The notes below the pieces were generated by a model. The model did no database searches, was not told the origin of the DNA, and saw nothing but the letters and a program-made list of their open reading frames with translations. Position numbers and translations under genes: made by a program. 7,030 nt of DNA from Nitrospirota bacterium (GTDB taxonomy: Bacteria > Nitrospirota > Nitrospiria > Nitrospirales > UBA8639): positions 1 to 7,030 of the forward strand of contig QIMB01000313.1 in the NCBI GenBank assembly GCA_003233615.1, read 5' to 3'. How positions within the stretch are numbered: position 1 is the stretch's first letter; each line of letters opens with the position of its first letter. Shown here in pieces: positions 1 to 6,161 of this stretch.

Positions 1-293
1 GGAGCAATGACCACCGCCCCTGCCTGATGCAGCGCCAAGAACGTCGTGTGCAAAACATTGAGATTCCATCGTCCCTCTCCACACAGAGCTGAACTCTTTT
101 CATCGGCACGAACCAAGACAATCGATTGCGCAAGAGGCTGAGCTGGCATGTGGGACAATTGCCAATCAGCGAGCCATCGTTCTCCTTGGGGAAATACATG
201 GGAGAAACCAAAGCTCAAGGCCGTGCACAATACGACAAATACCATCGCCACTAACACCATTTTAGCTTGAAAACGCATCCGTTGTTTACTCAT
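1..293 (-). CDS. Partial membrane-anchored protein, probable CHASE2-domain sensor (N-terminal part only)
   Basis: The frame is open from an ATG at 293-291 to the left edge of the window, giving about 97 residues with no stop; the rest of the gene lies outside. The start is MSKQRMRF, followed by one strongly hydrophobic segment at about residues 12-31, so the protein is anchored in the inner membrane with the following part outside the cytoplasm. Then come LADWQL, the strand-like SIVLVRADEKS and HQAGAVVIA. This order (tryptophan-containing linker, 'ivlvriDe.S', 'L..agA.vI') is what I expect at the start of a CHASE2 extracytoplasmic sensor domain. CHASE2 domains are usually fused to adenylate/guanylate cyclase, kinase or other signalling outputs, but the output module is not in the window. 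The ribosome binding site is weak (AGG about 6 bases before the ATG). The gene follows the TPR gene on the same strand after a 240-bp gap. A different periplasmic domain is possible. Confidence 0.55.
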   Translation of the reverse strand, partial: MSKQRMRFQAKMVLVAMVFVVLCTALSFGFSHVFPQGERWLADWQLSHMPAQPLAQSIVLVRADEKSSALCGEGRWNLNVLHTTFLALHQAGAVVIA

Positions 294-407
294 ACATGAC
301 CTATAAACATGAGTAACTATTCAGTACGTCAACCCAATGTACCCACACCGAGCCTTCTACTCACTCTTCCGTGTGCTCCTTGAACATTGTCACGCCAAAT
401 TGTCAGA

Positions 408-441
408 CCCTTCGACTCTGCTCAGGGCAAGCTCGGCGAAG
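408..441. repeat. Short palindromic intergenic repeat (CCCTTCGACTCTGCTCAGGG type)
   Basis: The sequence begins CCCTTCGACTCTGCTCAGGG and continues to GGCGAAG. CTTCG at 410-414 can pair with CGAAG at 437-441. The wording matches a REP-like motif that I recall as widespread between genes in many bacterial genomes. It lies between the TPR gene and the CHASE2-like gene and has no coding role. Confidence 0.5.
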
Positions 442-476
442 CATCTCGCTCACCCATAAGGACAGTGGACTGGGCA

Positions 477-506
477 CAGATTCTTCGTTGCACTCAGAAT
501 GACAAT
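477..506. repeat. Short palindromic intergenic repeat (GATTCTTCG...CAGAATGACA type)
   Basis: ATTCT at 480-484 pairs with AGAAT at 496-500 around an 11-base loop. On the minus strand it reads GTCATTCTGAGTGC followed by AACGAAGAATC, a form that I recall as a very common dispersed repeat in environmental bacteria. Together with the repeat at 408-441 it fills most of the gap after the TPR gene, whose stop is about 27 bases away. It could act as an mRNA 3' stem but has no clear T-tract. Confidence 0.5.
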
Positions 507-532
507 ATGGTGCTGAATAATTATGAACATTA

Positions 533-2491
533 TTAATTTTTTAGAGACTGACAAGCCTGACGTACAGCGGGAAGGTTTTCTTTCAAGGTCATGGTTTGAA
601 TAAGTTCGCACCCAACCCGATCCCCTTCCTTCGCAACCTGGAGCCAATACTGTTGAAGAGATGAATGGTGCGGCGGAAATTGCCCAACCACTCCTTCAAC
701 GAACCACTCGCGTATCAGATTCTGAGCCAACTCATCCAAAGCCAATGCCCGCTCAACCATCCACCGGAGAACAATATTTTGGGAAGTCATATGATTCCAG
801 ACGGCAGGGTCCGTGAACGATACATTCGCTCGCGATTGGAAAGGGGTGTGATTCACAAGATCTTGTCGAATCAGCCCAAAGCCCGTCAGCACATCCTGAT
901 GTTCGGTCGCAGTAAAGGATTGTCGGTGAAGCCTCCGACGCAATTGGGCCAACTGATTCTTACCCGTCCGCGTAATCGTGTCAGGAATTGATCCACGACT
1001 ACTTCGAGACCACCACAGCATCGCCAACGGCATATTGCGATCAACCCCATTACCATTCACATACATAGAGGCTAGCAACCCCTGTGCCTCCCGTGATCCA
1101 CCTTCGGCAGCCTGACGAAGAGGATCTATGGCGTCACGCAAATGATTTTGAGCTCGCAATACGATACCCAAATGAAACAGCGCATCCACAAAGTTCGGAG
1201 CAATGCTGACCGCCTCACGAAAAGCTTCGACCGCGAAGGCCAATTGCCCTTGCTCGGCATATGCATTCCCCAGCGCAAAATAAAGATGCGCCCAGTTGGG
1301 TTGCACCTGAGTAGCCCTTTCAAGCGCTCTCACTGCCTCACTCCACCGCCGCTCAGACATCAGTGCGAGGCCTAACTGCGACCACCCCTGAGCCCATTCC
1401 GGCCGCTGCTCAACCACCCATTGAAATTCTTTTGTGGCATCTTTGAAATATCCCATTGAGGTCAGCGCCATTCCCAAATTGTCATGGAGCCAAAACGTCT
1501 CTCGACCAAACGGATCCTGCTGAAGTGCGTCTCGCCACCACTGGGCCGCCCGCGCCCAGTCACCCATACGACTCCACGCCACACCCAGCAACAACCGAGC
1601 GGACGTCAGGCGGACATCCAAAAACAGCGCTTGCTCAAATACCCCCACGCTCGCCTGTGTTTCGCCCTTTGCCAATAACGCGACACCGAGATTGAAATGA
1701 GCCGAAACCAACTCAGGTTGAAGAGCAATCGCGTGACGAGAATATTTGATAGACTCGTGATAATTCCCTTCCTGCACAGACAGCAAACCCAGATTGGCAT
1801 GAATCCGAGCTTCTCCCGGATTCAATGCCAGGGCCTTCAGCCAAGCTGCCCGCGCCAAATCATACTCATGAGATTCAAAGTGAGCCATCCCCATCGCCAC
1901 ATGTGCCTGTACCCAATCTGGCGCCCAAGAAAGGGCCGACTGGAAGTGGGCTGTGGCTATAGCCGGATTCTGCTTGACCAAGAAACCTAAACCCAAGGCA
2001 TAGTGGGCTTCTGGAAAATGTGTCTGGATGCGAAGCGCCATCTTCCATTCCTTCATGGCCTGTTCAATTCGCCCATCACGAGCCAGGGAGATACCATAGT
2101 TATACGAAACCAACGCGGACAGGGAATACCGTAACGACACAGCTTCAGGGTCCAGCCGTTCGGCCTCGGTCCAGGCGGTAATCGCTCCAGTTAAATCTCC
2201 AGTTTTAGCCAGGGCCACACCCAAATTGTGGTAGGCATCTGCATAGTCCGGCCTCTGATGAGCTGCCTCACGAAACGCATCAATCGCCACATCCAATTCA
2301 TCAGTCAGAAAAAAATCGATCCCAAGCCGCGCATGCGCTTCAGCCGCATCGAATTTCCCAGAAGACCACGGCTCCTCGAGTGTTTTAGCAATAACCCCTA
2401 AAGGACAAAACATGAGGAAAAATCCAAACAACGACCTACTCATCCAAATCCGAACAAACCTGGGTCTCACTCGATATCTCACATTCATCAC
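533..2491 (-). CDS. Exported TPR/Sel1 repeat protein
   Basis: This is a 652-residue protein. The open frame starts with GTG (2491) directly followed by ATG (2488), with GAGG just upstream but very close. A second plausible start is the ATG at 2443 (residue 17), which gives a compact signal peptide, MSRSLFGFFLMFCP, then GVIA with cleavage likely after A35. From about residue 50 to 470 there are some twelve TPR units with typical signatures such as AYHNLGVALAKTGD, AHFNLGVALLAKGE and LYFALGNAYAEQGQ. A Sel1-like unit follows at about 475-510 (LLASMYVNGNGVDRN, then LAMLWWSRSS). The last 140 residues match nothing I recognise. TPR and Sel1 solenoids bind other proteins, so a scaffold or assembly role in the periplasm or outer envelope is likely, but no partner can be read from the window. 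The gene ends with TAA at 533-535 and has only a weak AT-rich inverted repeat after it. It may be followed in the same transcript by the CHASE2-like gene. Confidence 0.93.
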   Translation of the reverse strand: MMNVRYRVRPRFVRIWMSRSLFGFFLMFCPLGVIAKTLEEPWSSGKFDAAEAHARLGIDFFLTDELDVAIDAFREAAHQRPDYADAYHNLGVALAKTGDLTGAITAWTEAERLDPEAVSLRYSLSALVSYNYGISLARDGRIEQAMKEWKMALRIQTHFPEAHYALGLGFLVKQNPAIATAHFQSALSWAPDWVQAHVAMGMAHFESHEYDLARAAWLKALALNPGEARIHANLGLLSVQEGNYHESIKYSRHAIALQPELVSAHFNLGVALLAKGETQASVGVFEQALFLDVRLTSARLLLGVAWSRMGDWARAAQWWRDALQQDPFGRETFWLHDNLGMALTSMGYFKDATKEFQWVVEQRPEWAQGWSQLGLALMSERRWSEAVRALERATQVQPNWAHLYFALGNAYAEQGQLAFAVEAFREAVSIAPNFVDALFHLGIVLRAQNHLRDAIDPLRQAAEGGSREAQGLLASMYVNGNGVDRNMPLAMLWWSRSSRGSIPDTITRTGKNQLAQLRRRLHRQSFTATEHQDVLTGFGLIRQDLVNHTPFQSRANVSFTDPAVWNHMTSQNIVLRWMVERALALDELAQNLIREWFVEGVVGQFPPHHSSLQQYWLQVAKEGDRVGCELIQTMTLKENLPAVRQACQSLKN

Positions 2492-2562
2492 CTCATTGTT
2501 CTACGAAAAACTGATGGGTCTGTTAAATATTATCACTCCGCATAGCTGTGACCTAGGGGCAA

Positions 2563-2572
2563 TTGACGTCAA
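2563..2572. promoter_or_regulatory. Perfect 10-bp palindrome TTGACGTCAA upstream of the TPR gene, possible -35/operator
   Basis: TTGACGTCAA is self-complementary and lies about 75 bases before the TPR gene start. Read on the minus strand it contains TTGACG, which resembles a sigma70 -35 box, with a second TTGAC a few bases upstream. No convincing -10 box sits at 16-18 bases, so the promoter reading is weak. It could be a regulator half-site pair or chance. Confidence 0.2.
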
Positions 2573-2586
2573 CAGTCAAGGGAATG

Positions 2587-2729
2587 GTCAAAAAAGTCCG
2601 TCCAGCAAGGCCGCAGCCTTTTCGACGCGCGGAGCGTACTCTCAGTATGTGAGCACGGCAAAAGGGCGACCTGCCTGCGCGTAGCCGCTTCAGCGAACGC
2701 AGGGAACGCCACTGGCGGCATTTTTCAAC
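2587..2729. repeat. About 140-bp imperfect inverted-repeat element upstream of the TPR gene
   Basis: The left end (TCAAAAAAGTCCGTCCAGC, 2588-2606) and the reverse complement of the right end (GTTGAAAAATGCCGCCAG, from 2711-2728) are imperfect copies of each other. Inside is a smaller inverted repeat, GCGTACT-CTC-AGTATGTG (about 2633-2650). The overall form, AAAAAGTCC...CAGC at one end and CTGG...TTTTTCAAC at the other with a GTACNNNAGTAC-like centre, resembles a dispersed intergenic repeat that I associate with Nitrospira-like genomes. It can fold as a long stem-loop and is not coding, although it happens to keep a short frame open on the minus strand. Confidence 0.6.
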
Positions 2730-2835
2730 ATTCTCTGACATGAAACGGCATGGTGAAGCTGTGAGTCCACTAACGTTCTTTATCAATGTATTAAGAAACT
2801 GAGAAAATTTGAAGAGTAGAGAGAAGAATTATTTC

Positions 2836-3069
2836 ATGCCTATCAGGAAAGTGCACAAAACAGAATTCAGACAATACTTTCAGATAGGGAAACCTAATTA
2901 AAAAGGCAAAAATTCACTTTGTTGCCTATGAATTGGACGGTACATGACTCAATTACGCCGTCCTGGAAGAATATGTCTGAGCAAAGAGTCCAATTTCCAC
3001 CCTTGGACAGAAAAAAGTCGTATGGTTCAATCTCTCACGAAACCTTTATACACTTGCCTGATAGGCATA
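2836..3069. mobile_element. MITE-like element 1, inverted-repeat ends with 9-bp flanking direct repeat
   Basis: The left end starts ATGCCTATCAGGAAAGTGCA (2836-2855) and continues to 2861. The right end, read as reverse complement from 3068, is ATGCCTATCAGGCAAGTGTA, so 17 of the first 20 bases match. Just outside, AATTATTTC is present on both sides (2827-2835 and 3070-3078), as expected for a target-site duplication of 8-9 bp. The interior (about 180 bp) has no convincing gene but contains further inverted repeats: GGACGG/CCGTCC (2935-2940, 2958-2963), AATTGGAC/GTCCAATT (2931-2938, 2988-2995) and GGCAA/TTGCC. The length, matched ends, target duplication and lack of coding fit a miniature inverted-repeat transposable element. 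Which transposase moves it is unknown; the first bases vaguely resemble IS4-type ends. Confidence 0.7.
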
Positions 3070-3079
3070 AATTATTTCT

Positions 3080-3104
3080 ATCCTCTCCATTCTAGGGGGA
3101 GGAT
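3080..3104. other. 9-bp stem-loop next to MITE-like element 1
   Basis: ATCCTCTCC (3080-3088) pairs with GGGGAGGAT (3096-3104) over a 7-base loop, with one G-T wobble. No run of T follows on either strand, so an intrinsic terminator is not supported. The remaining 200 bases up to 3305 are AT-rich, with no gene that I can support. They contain one small palindrome, ACAAGAA-TT-TTCTTGT (3199-3214). Confidence 0.35.
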
Positions 3105-3314
3105 ACGATTCCTGTTTAATGGAATGGTCAGCGTTGCTGCACGAATAGAGCTAGCCTAAAGACGATAGGGCAAAACTTCAAGCTATTAGCACTTCTGTAC
3201 AAGAATTTTCTTGTTTGAGGCGCAGACTGTTAGGGAAAGGTTTTAAAAAAAATCTGGCAAGTATTTTGAGGGAGAGTAAATCTTGTTTTGCGACTAGTGT
3301 TGAGTAAATATTAC

Positions 3315-3486
3315 ATCCCTATCAGGAAAGTGCACAAGAATTTTGAACGTAATATTTCTGTGCCTACGATTGCAATGTTTTGCCTTATTATTAAGCAGAA
3401 TAAGCGTGAAGCCCTATTGGTCAAGAGCATTGCATCGTTAAGAAGTCTATCCAGTTTTTGTTTTGTGCACTTTCCTGATAGGCATG
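3315..3486. mobile_element. MITE-like element 2, same family as element 1, with 8-bp flanking direct repeat
   Basis: The left end is ATCCCTATCAGGAAAGTGCA (3315-3334). The right end, read as reverse complement from 3485, is ATGCCTATCAGGAAAGTGCA, with 19 of 20 bases equal. The right end is identical over 26 bp to the left end of element 1 (3460-3485 versus 2836-2861, opposite strands). AATATTAC flanks the element on both sides (3307-3314 and 3488-3495), a different target sequence from that of element 1. The interior shows nested inverted repeats: CGATTGCAATG/CATTGCATCG (3367-3377, 3428-3437) and CTTATT/AATAAG (3384-3389, 3399-3404). It is non-coding and can fold back almost along its whole length. 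Confidence 0.7.
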
Positions 3487-3495
3487 GAATATTAC

Positions 3496-3716
3496 TCTGG
3501 CAATACTAAACCATGCATCCTAAGCAGCATACGTAATCTTGGGATGATAGAAATACTTTTGCACTCTGTTCGGCAACTTCTGCAATTTCGTCATGTGCGA
3601 ACTCACCTTTTTCTTGAGCTCCTCCGCATCACGAGCCGGAGAGCATGCATGCACCCCGACCTTCAGGTCGCCGGTTCAGTATTCGTCAGGAATAAAGAAC
3701 CCCGTCCGCTTGCGGC
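3496..3716. other. Intergenic stretch with no supportable gene
   Basis: Frames here encode no sequence I recognise. The only structure is small hairpins, for example CGACC-TTCA-GGTCG (3658-3671) and CCGC-TT-GCGG (about 3706-3715). It may contain further decayed mobile DNA. Confidence 0.3.
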
Positions 3717-3734
3717 TAATACTGTTGAATTAAG
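3717..3734. repeat. Probable decayed terminal inverted repeat of the IS4-type remnant
   Basis: TAATACTGTTGAATTAAG lies about 36 bases beyond the stop of the transposase remnant. I recall ends of IS4-family elements of the form TAATGCCGATCAGTTAAG; 13 of 18 positions agree. This is the position where such an end should be. The comparison is from memory. Confidence 0.35.
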
Positions 3735-3769
3735 TCTTCCCCATGCGTTGACTCTTCTCGGACCGCCAT

Positions 3770-4018
3770 TTATTTATCGGTTGTTTTGGAGACGCGAGGC
3801 ACTGAATGACGGGACACCTTTGGCGGATAATACCGGACCCGGGCAATTTCGTGCAGCAGTTCCTGAAAGATCCCCAACGCCACGCCTGGACGGGGGTCAA
3901 CAGGGCGGCTTCACTCACTAGCGTGAGGATGGCATGCTTGAACTGTGGGTGGGCCCCAGATGGGTGCTCAGGATCCGTCATCAGGACCATCATCGTGCGA
4001 GCGATAATCGCCATAATC
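3770..4018 (-). pseudogene. C-terminal remnant of an IS4-type DDE transposase, frameshifted and truncated
   Basis: Two minus-strand frames join into one recognisable tail. The first frame (from about 4014) reads ARTMMVLMTDPEHPSG, then QFKHAILTLVSEAALLTPVQ. Near 3883 the similarity passes to another frame reading VALGIFQELLHEIARVRYY, then PPKVSRHSVPRVSKTTDK and TAA at 3770-3772. This resembles the end of IS4-family transposases, with 'dP..lSF.hAl', then 'LdEI' and 'R..PR.vKrK'. The catalytic part is missing, and a frameshift separates the two pieces, so it is dead. Its upstream end coincides with the IS630 insertion point (TA at 4019-4020). The sequence on the other side of IS630 (from 5245) does not continue the transposase in any frame that I can recognise. 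Confidence 0.5.
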
Positions 4019-4034
4019 TAGTACCATGTAACAG

Positions 4035-5170
4035 TTAACATTGCGGATAAAGACGCTTCAGTTTGATTCTGGCGTCTGGGGTTGTGAACTGCCAATCAAT
4101 TTTTCTTGTGCGGGTGTTCCGGTCTCGTTCCCAGGCCGCGACTTCCACCTGCATCGTGGCCATGTCGGCGACGATCCGACGATTGAGGCATTGCCCTTTC
4201 AGCACGCTGAGTTCGATCTCTGCCATATTCAGCCAGCTACCATGCTTGGGCGTATGATGAATGTCCAGCCGTTCCGCCAACCGTCGGGCCTCGTGCGGCT
4301 CGAAGGCTTCATAGAGTGAGGCGATATGGTGGGTATTCAGATTATCCATCACCAGTCTCACTTGAAGGGCGTCGGGATAGCGTTCGTCCAGCATGGCCTT
4401 GATCTGCTGCGCCCAGTCCTTTCGGGTGCGCCGTTGCGTGATGGCCACATGGCGTCGACCGGCCAACGGTTCAACTTCCATGAAGATCTCGGCCACCCCG
4501 TTTCTGACGTATTCATCATCCAGCCGCCTCGGGTGTCCTGGCGTACAGGGGATGGGCTCGTAGACTTCGCCGACCAGTTGCTTGCTGGACTCGTCCATAC
4601 AGACCACCGGATAATCGGGATCATACGGCAGATGATAGACCTCCAACACATCCTCCATCGCCGCTACAAAGGCCGCACTCCCCTTGGGAGGGATTTTCCA
4701 ATATTTGCTGAGATGAGGTTGAAGTTCGTTTTTTTTAACACCCGCTGCACGGTCATGTGCGAAACCGAGGACGCCATGTTCAGTTCAACCACCTTGTCAG
4801 CCAACAACCTGACGGTCCAGCGTTGGTACCCCTTTGGGGCCGCAGAACATGCCAGGGCAATCAGTCGGGCTTCAAAGGCCCCGTCAAACAGGACCTCGCG
4901 TGGGGGCTTGACCCGAGGTCGACGCTGTAAGGCCGCTTCGAGCCCTTCCTCGACAAACCGTTGCTTGAGGTGCTCAATCGTTCGAGAGGTGACCCCCAAG
5001 GCTTCGGCGGTCTCAGCCACCGTCCACGCGGGCCCGTCAGCGCCGACATTGCACAACAGCAACCCCCGGGCATGGATGAATTTTTTGGCCCCAGTCTTTC
5101 CGTCACGAGTGAAGGCCTCAAGATCGTTCCGCTCTTGCTCCGTCAGGGTGATGCGATATCTCGGTGGCAT
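4035..5170 (-). CDS. IS630-family transposase, two frames joined by a -1 shift at an A8 tract
   Basis: The first frame (5170-4664) encodes 168 residues with an N-terminal helix-turn-helix region (WTVAETAEALGVTSRTIEHL, residues 49-68), which binds the element ends. Frame two ends at 4035 and contains the DDE catalytic domain: VVCMDESSKQL (first D), RLVMDNLNTHH (second D) and PKHGSWLNMAEIEL (E). The -1 frame, read from the A8 tract at 4736-4729, gives LKKNELQPHLSKYWKIPPKG and SAAFVAAMEDVLEVY, the normal family sequence. In contrast, the zero frame wanders to a TAG at 4664-4666. The fused product would be 378 residues, normal for the family. The ATG at 5170 has a perfect GGAGG six to ten bases upstream. 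The ATG at 4658 has no ribosome binding site and lies in mid-domain, so separate translation of the second half is unlikely. This is either programmed frameshifting or a one-base loss in a homopolymer. Confidence 0.9.
4729..4736 (-). promoter_or_regulatory. Candidate -1 frameshift site (A8 tract) in the IS630 transposase
   Basis: On the coding strand the codons are TTA AAA AAA ACG at residues 145-148. Slipping back one base on A AAA AAA gives AAC GAA CTT, which is the correct continuation of the transposase. A AAA AAA is a slippery heptamer of the type used for bacterial -1 frameshifting. A small hairpin (CTCCC-AAG-GGGAG) follows about 45 bases later, further than is usual for a stimulator. 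No convincing Shine-Dalgarno-like stimulator precedes it. Confidence 0.6.
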
Positions 5171-5190
5171 GGCAACCTCCTTTGGTTGCC
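5171..5190 (-). promoter_or_regulatory. Hairpin enclosing the ribosome binding site of the IS630 transposase
   Basis: On the mRNA sense strand GGCAACC-AAAGGA-GGTTGCC lies directly before the ATG. The seven-base stem and six-base loop split the AAAGGAGG Shine-Dalgarno sequence between loop and stem. Such a stem can limit ribosome entry, a way by which insertion sequences keep transposase low when transcribed from outside. Confidence 0.55.
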
Positions 5191-5244
5191 AGCAGTATAG
5201 CGCACACGATCACATTGCGAAACTTTAAGAGTTACATGGTACTA

Positions 5245-5481
5245 GCATCATTCTAAAATTCTCAAAGCTTAAGAACTCGGAGGGAGAGCGCGGGATAGGG
5301 TGCCAGCAGAATGGGATCAAATCTTTTGTTGACTAAATAGATACTCCCCTTCTTTTTTACTCCTTTGCGTTGCAATGCTCTACCTCCTGCATAAACTCTC
5401 TACAGGTATATCACAACACCTTTCCCTGGTTGAAGAATTTCTCCTCTTATCACAATAACTATTAGGATTAGAGCCTGTCTC
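5245..5481. other. Intergenic stretch between IS630 and the DUF429 gene
   Basis: No gene can be supported. It carries one copy of a 26-base direct repeat (5321-5346) whose partner lies at 6318-6343. No intrinsic terminator for the DUF429 gene is evident. Confidence 0.4.
5321..5346 (+). repeat. Direct repeat copy A (partner at 6318-6343)
   Basis: The sequence starts ATCTTTTGTTGACT and ends ATACTC. It matches the copy at 6318-6343 at 22 of 26 positions, in the same orientation. The two copies bracket the DUF429 gene. Confidence 0.4.
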
Positions 5482-6111
5482 TCAATTCTTTTTCCCCTTC
5501 ATGCTGATTGGCTTAAGCCGGTTTTTCGGGATGAGTATCCCTTCCGCTCCCCCAAGCATTTCTCCCCTACCCAGGAGAAACCACCGTCCCACCAGCGCGG
5601 CCGTGACTGCATCCAGTTCATCGCTTGTGATCTGGCTCGTTAAACCTTTTATCCCAAGACCTTTCAGACCACGTAAGAGCCCCTTGAGATCGCGGTGTTG
5701 ACGGGGAATTTCCCATATATCTTGTGCGGCGCCAGGATAGCATTCGACTATGCGAAGACCCATCGTCTCTATCTCCGATTTGAGCGCCAGACCGCGTTCC
5801 GTCAACATTCGCATGGGCCCAAGGGTGATCGGGAAAAATCTGATCTTTCGACGCTGTAATTCACGGTCGCACTCACGCAGATGTTCCCCATTACGATCGT
5901 GGATGGTTTTGCGTCCGTTGGGCAAATTCAGCGGCGCGTCAATCGGGACAAGATCGGGTTTTACTTGAGCGACTGTGCTCAGGATCTCCTCATCACGATA
6001 CACCACCTGTGTGCGCGCTTTCATTCCTTTCAGGACACATATGCCGGTTGGACGGCGAGGCGACCCAGCCAGATCGATGCCAACAATGACAATCGGTTTG
6101 TGGTGTGACAA
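5482..6111 (-). CDS. DUF429 family protein (COG2410-like, predicted RNase H-fold nuclease)
   Basis: The product is 209 residues, a normal length for this family. Visible motifs are VGIDLAGS with D13, VPIDAPLNLP with D58, RECDRELQRRKIRFFPITLG (79-98), a second stretch PMRMLTERG, the YPGAAQD motif (124-130) and ITSDELDAVTAALVG (160-174) with D163 and D166. Family knowledge links DUF429 to an RNase H-like fold with acidic active-site residues; its substrate and cellular role are not established. The frame begins at a TTG codon (6111). No ATG or GTG is available before the first motif, and only a poor GGGA precedes it, so translation is probably weak or the start is unusual. The gene stands alone, between a mobile element and a hairpin repeat, so neighbours give no hint of function. 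Confidence 0.88.
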   Translation of the reverse strand: MSHHKPIVIVGIDLAGSPRRPTGICVLKGMKARTQVVYRDEEILSTVAQVKPDLVPIDAPLNLPNGRKTIHDRNGEHLRECDRELQRRKIRFFPITLGPMRMLTERGLALKSEIETMGLRIVECYPGAAQDIWEIPRQHRDLKGLLRGLKGLGIKGLTSQITSDELDAVTAALVGRWFLLGRGEMLGGAEGILIPKNRLKPISMKGKKN

Positions 6112-6161
6112 GAAACTTTTTCCCGAGATGCTATAGTGGTTTAACTATGGTCTAAGTTTTT

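Larger units (their letters stand above)
4021..5242 (-). mobile_element. IS630-family insertion sequence, apparently complete, 1222 bp
   Basis: The ends are inverted repeats: GTACCATGTAAC at 4021-4032 and its complement GTTACATGGTAC at 5231-5242, with weaker matching for another dozen bases inwards. TA is present directly outside both ends (4019-4020 and 5243-5244), as expected for IS630/Tc1-type transposition, which duplicates a TA target. The single transposase gene fills the element on the minus strand, and its stop codon (4035-4037) lies inside the left inverted repeat. The well-matched ends and intact catalytic motifs suggest a fairly recent arrival. Confidence 0.92.

Noticed and set aside
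2553..2786. A 77-codon open frame on the minus strand upstream of the TPR gene.
   Set aside because: It is the translation of the dispersed inverted-repeat element and has no protein signature.
2836..3486. Regularly repeated motif CCTATCAGG considered as a CRISPR-like array.
   Set aside because: There are only four copies, in alternating orientation, with unequal spacing, paired as element ends and flanked by direct repeats; no cas genes are nearby.
3463..3921. A 152-codon open frame on the plus strand.
   Set aside because: It begins inside the end of MITE-like element 2 and runs antisense through the IS4-type remnant; composition and sequence are not protein-like and there is no ribosome binding site.
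4035..4658. The second half of the IS630 transposase as an independent gene.
   Set aside because: The ATG at 4658 has no ribosome binding site and falls within the conserved linker; similarity continues upstream in the same frame to the A8 tract.
4326..5228. A 300-codon open frame on the plus strand across the IS630 element.
   Set aside because: It lies antisense to the clear transposase gene and has no recognisable motifs; a shadow frame in GC-rich DNA.
5300..5400. On the minus strand GGAGGTAGAGCATTGCAACGC looked like the D-arm of a tRNA, with ATTTGATCCCATTC and GGCACC further on resembling a T-arm and 3' end.
   Set aside because: The spacing is too long, no anticodon stem with a seven-base loop can be formed, and no acceptor stem pairs with the supposed 3' end.
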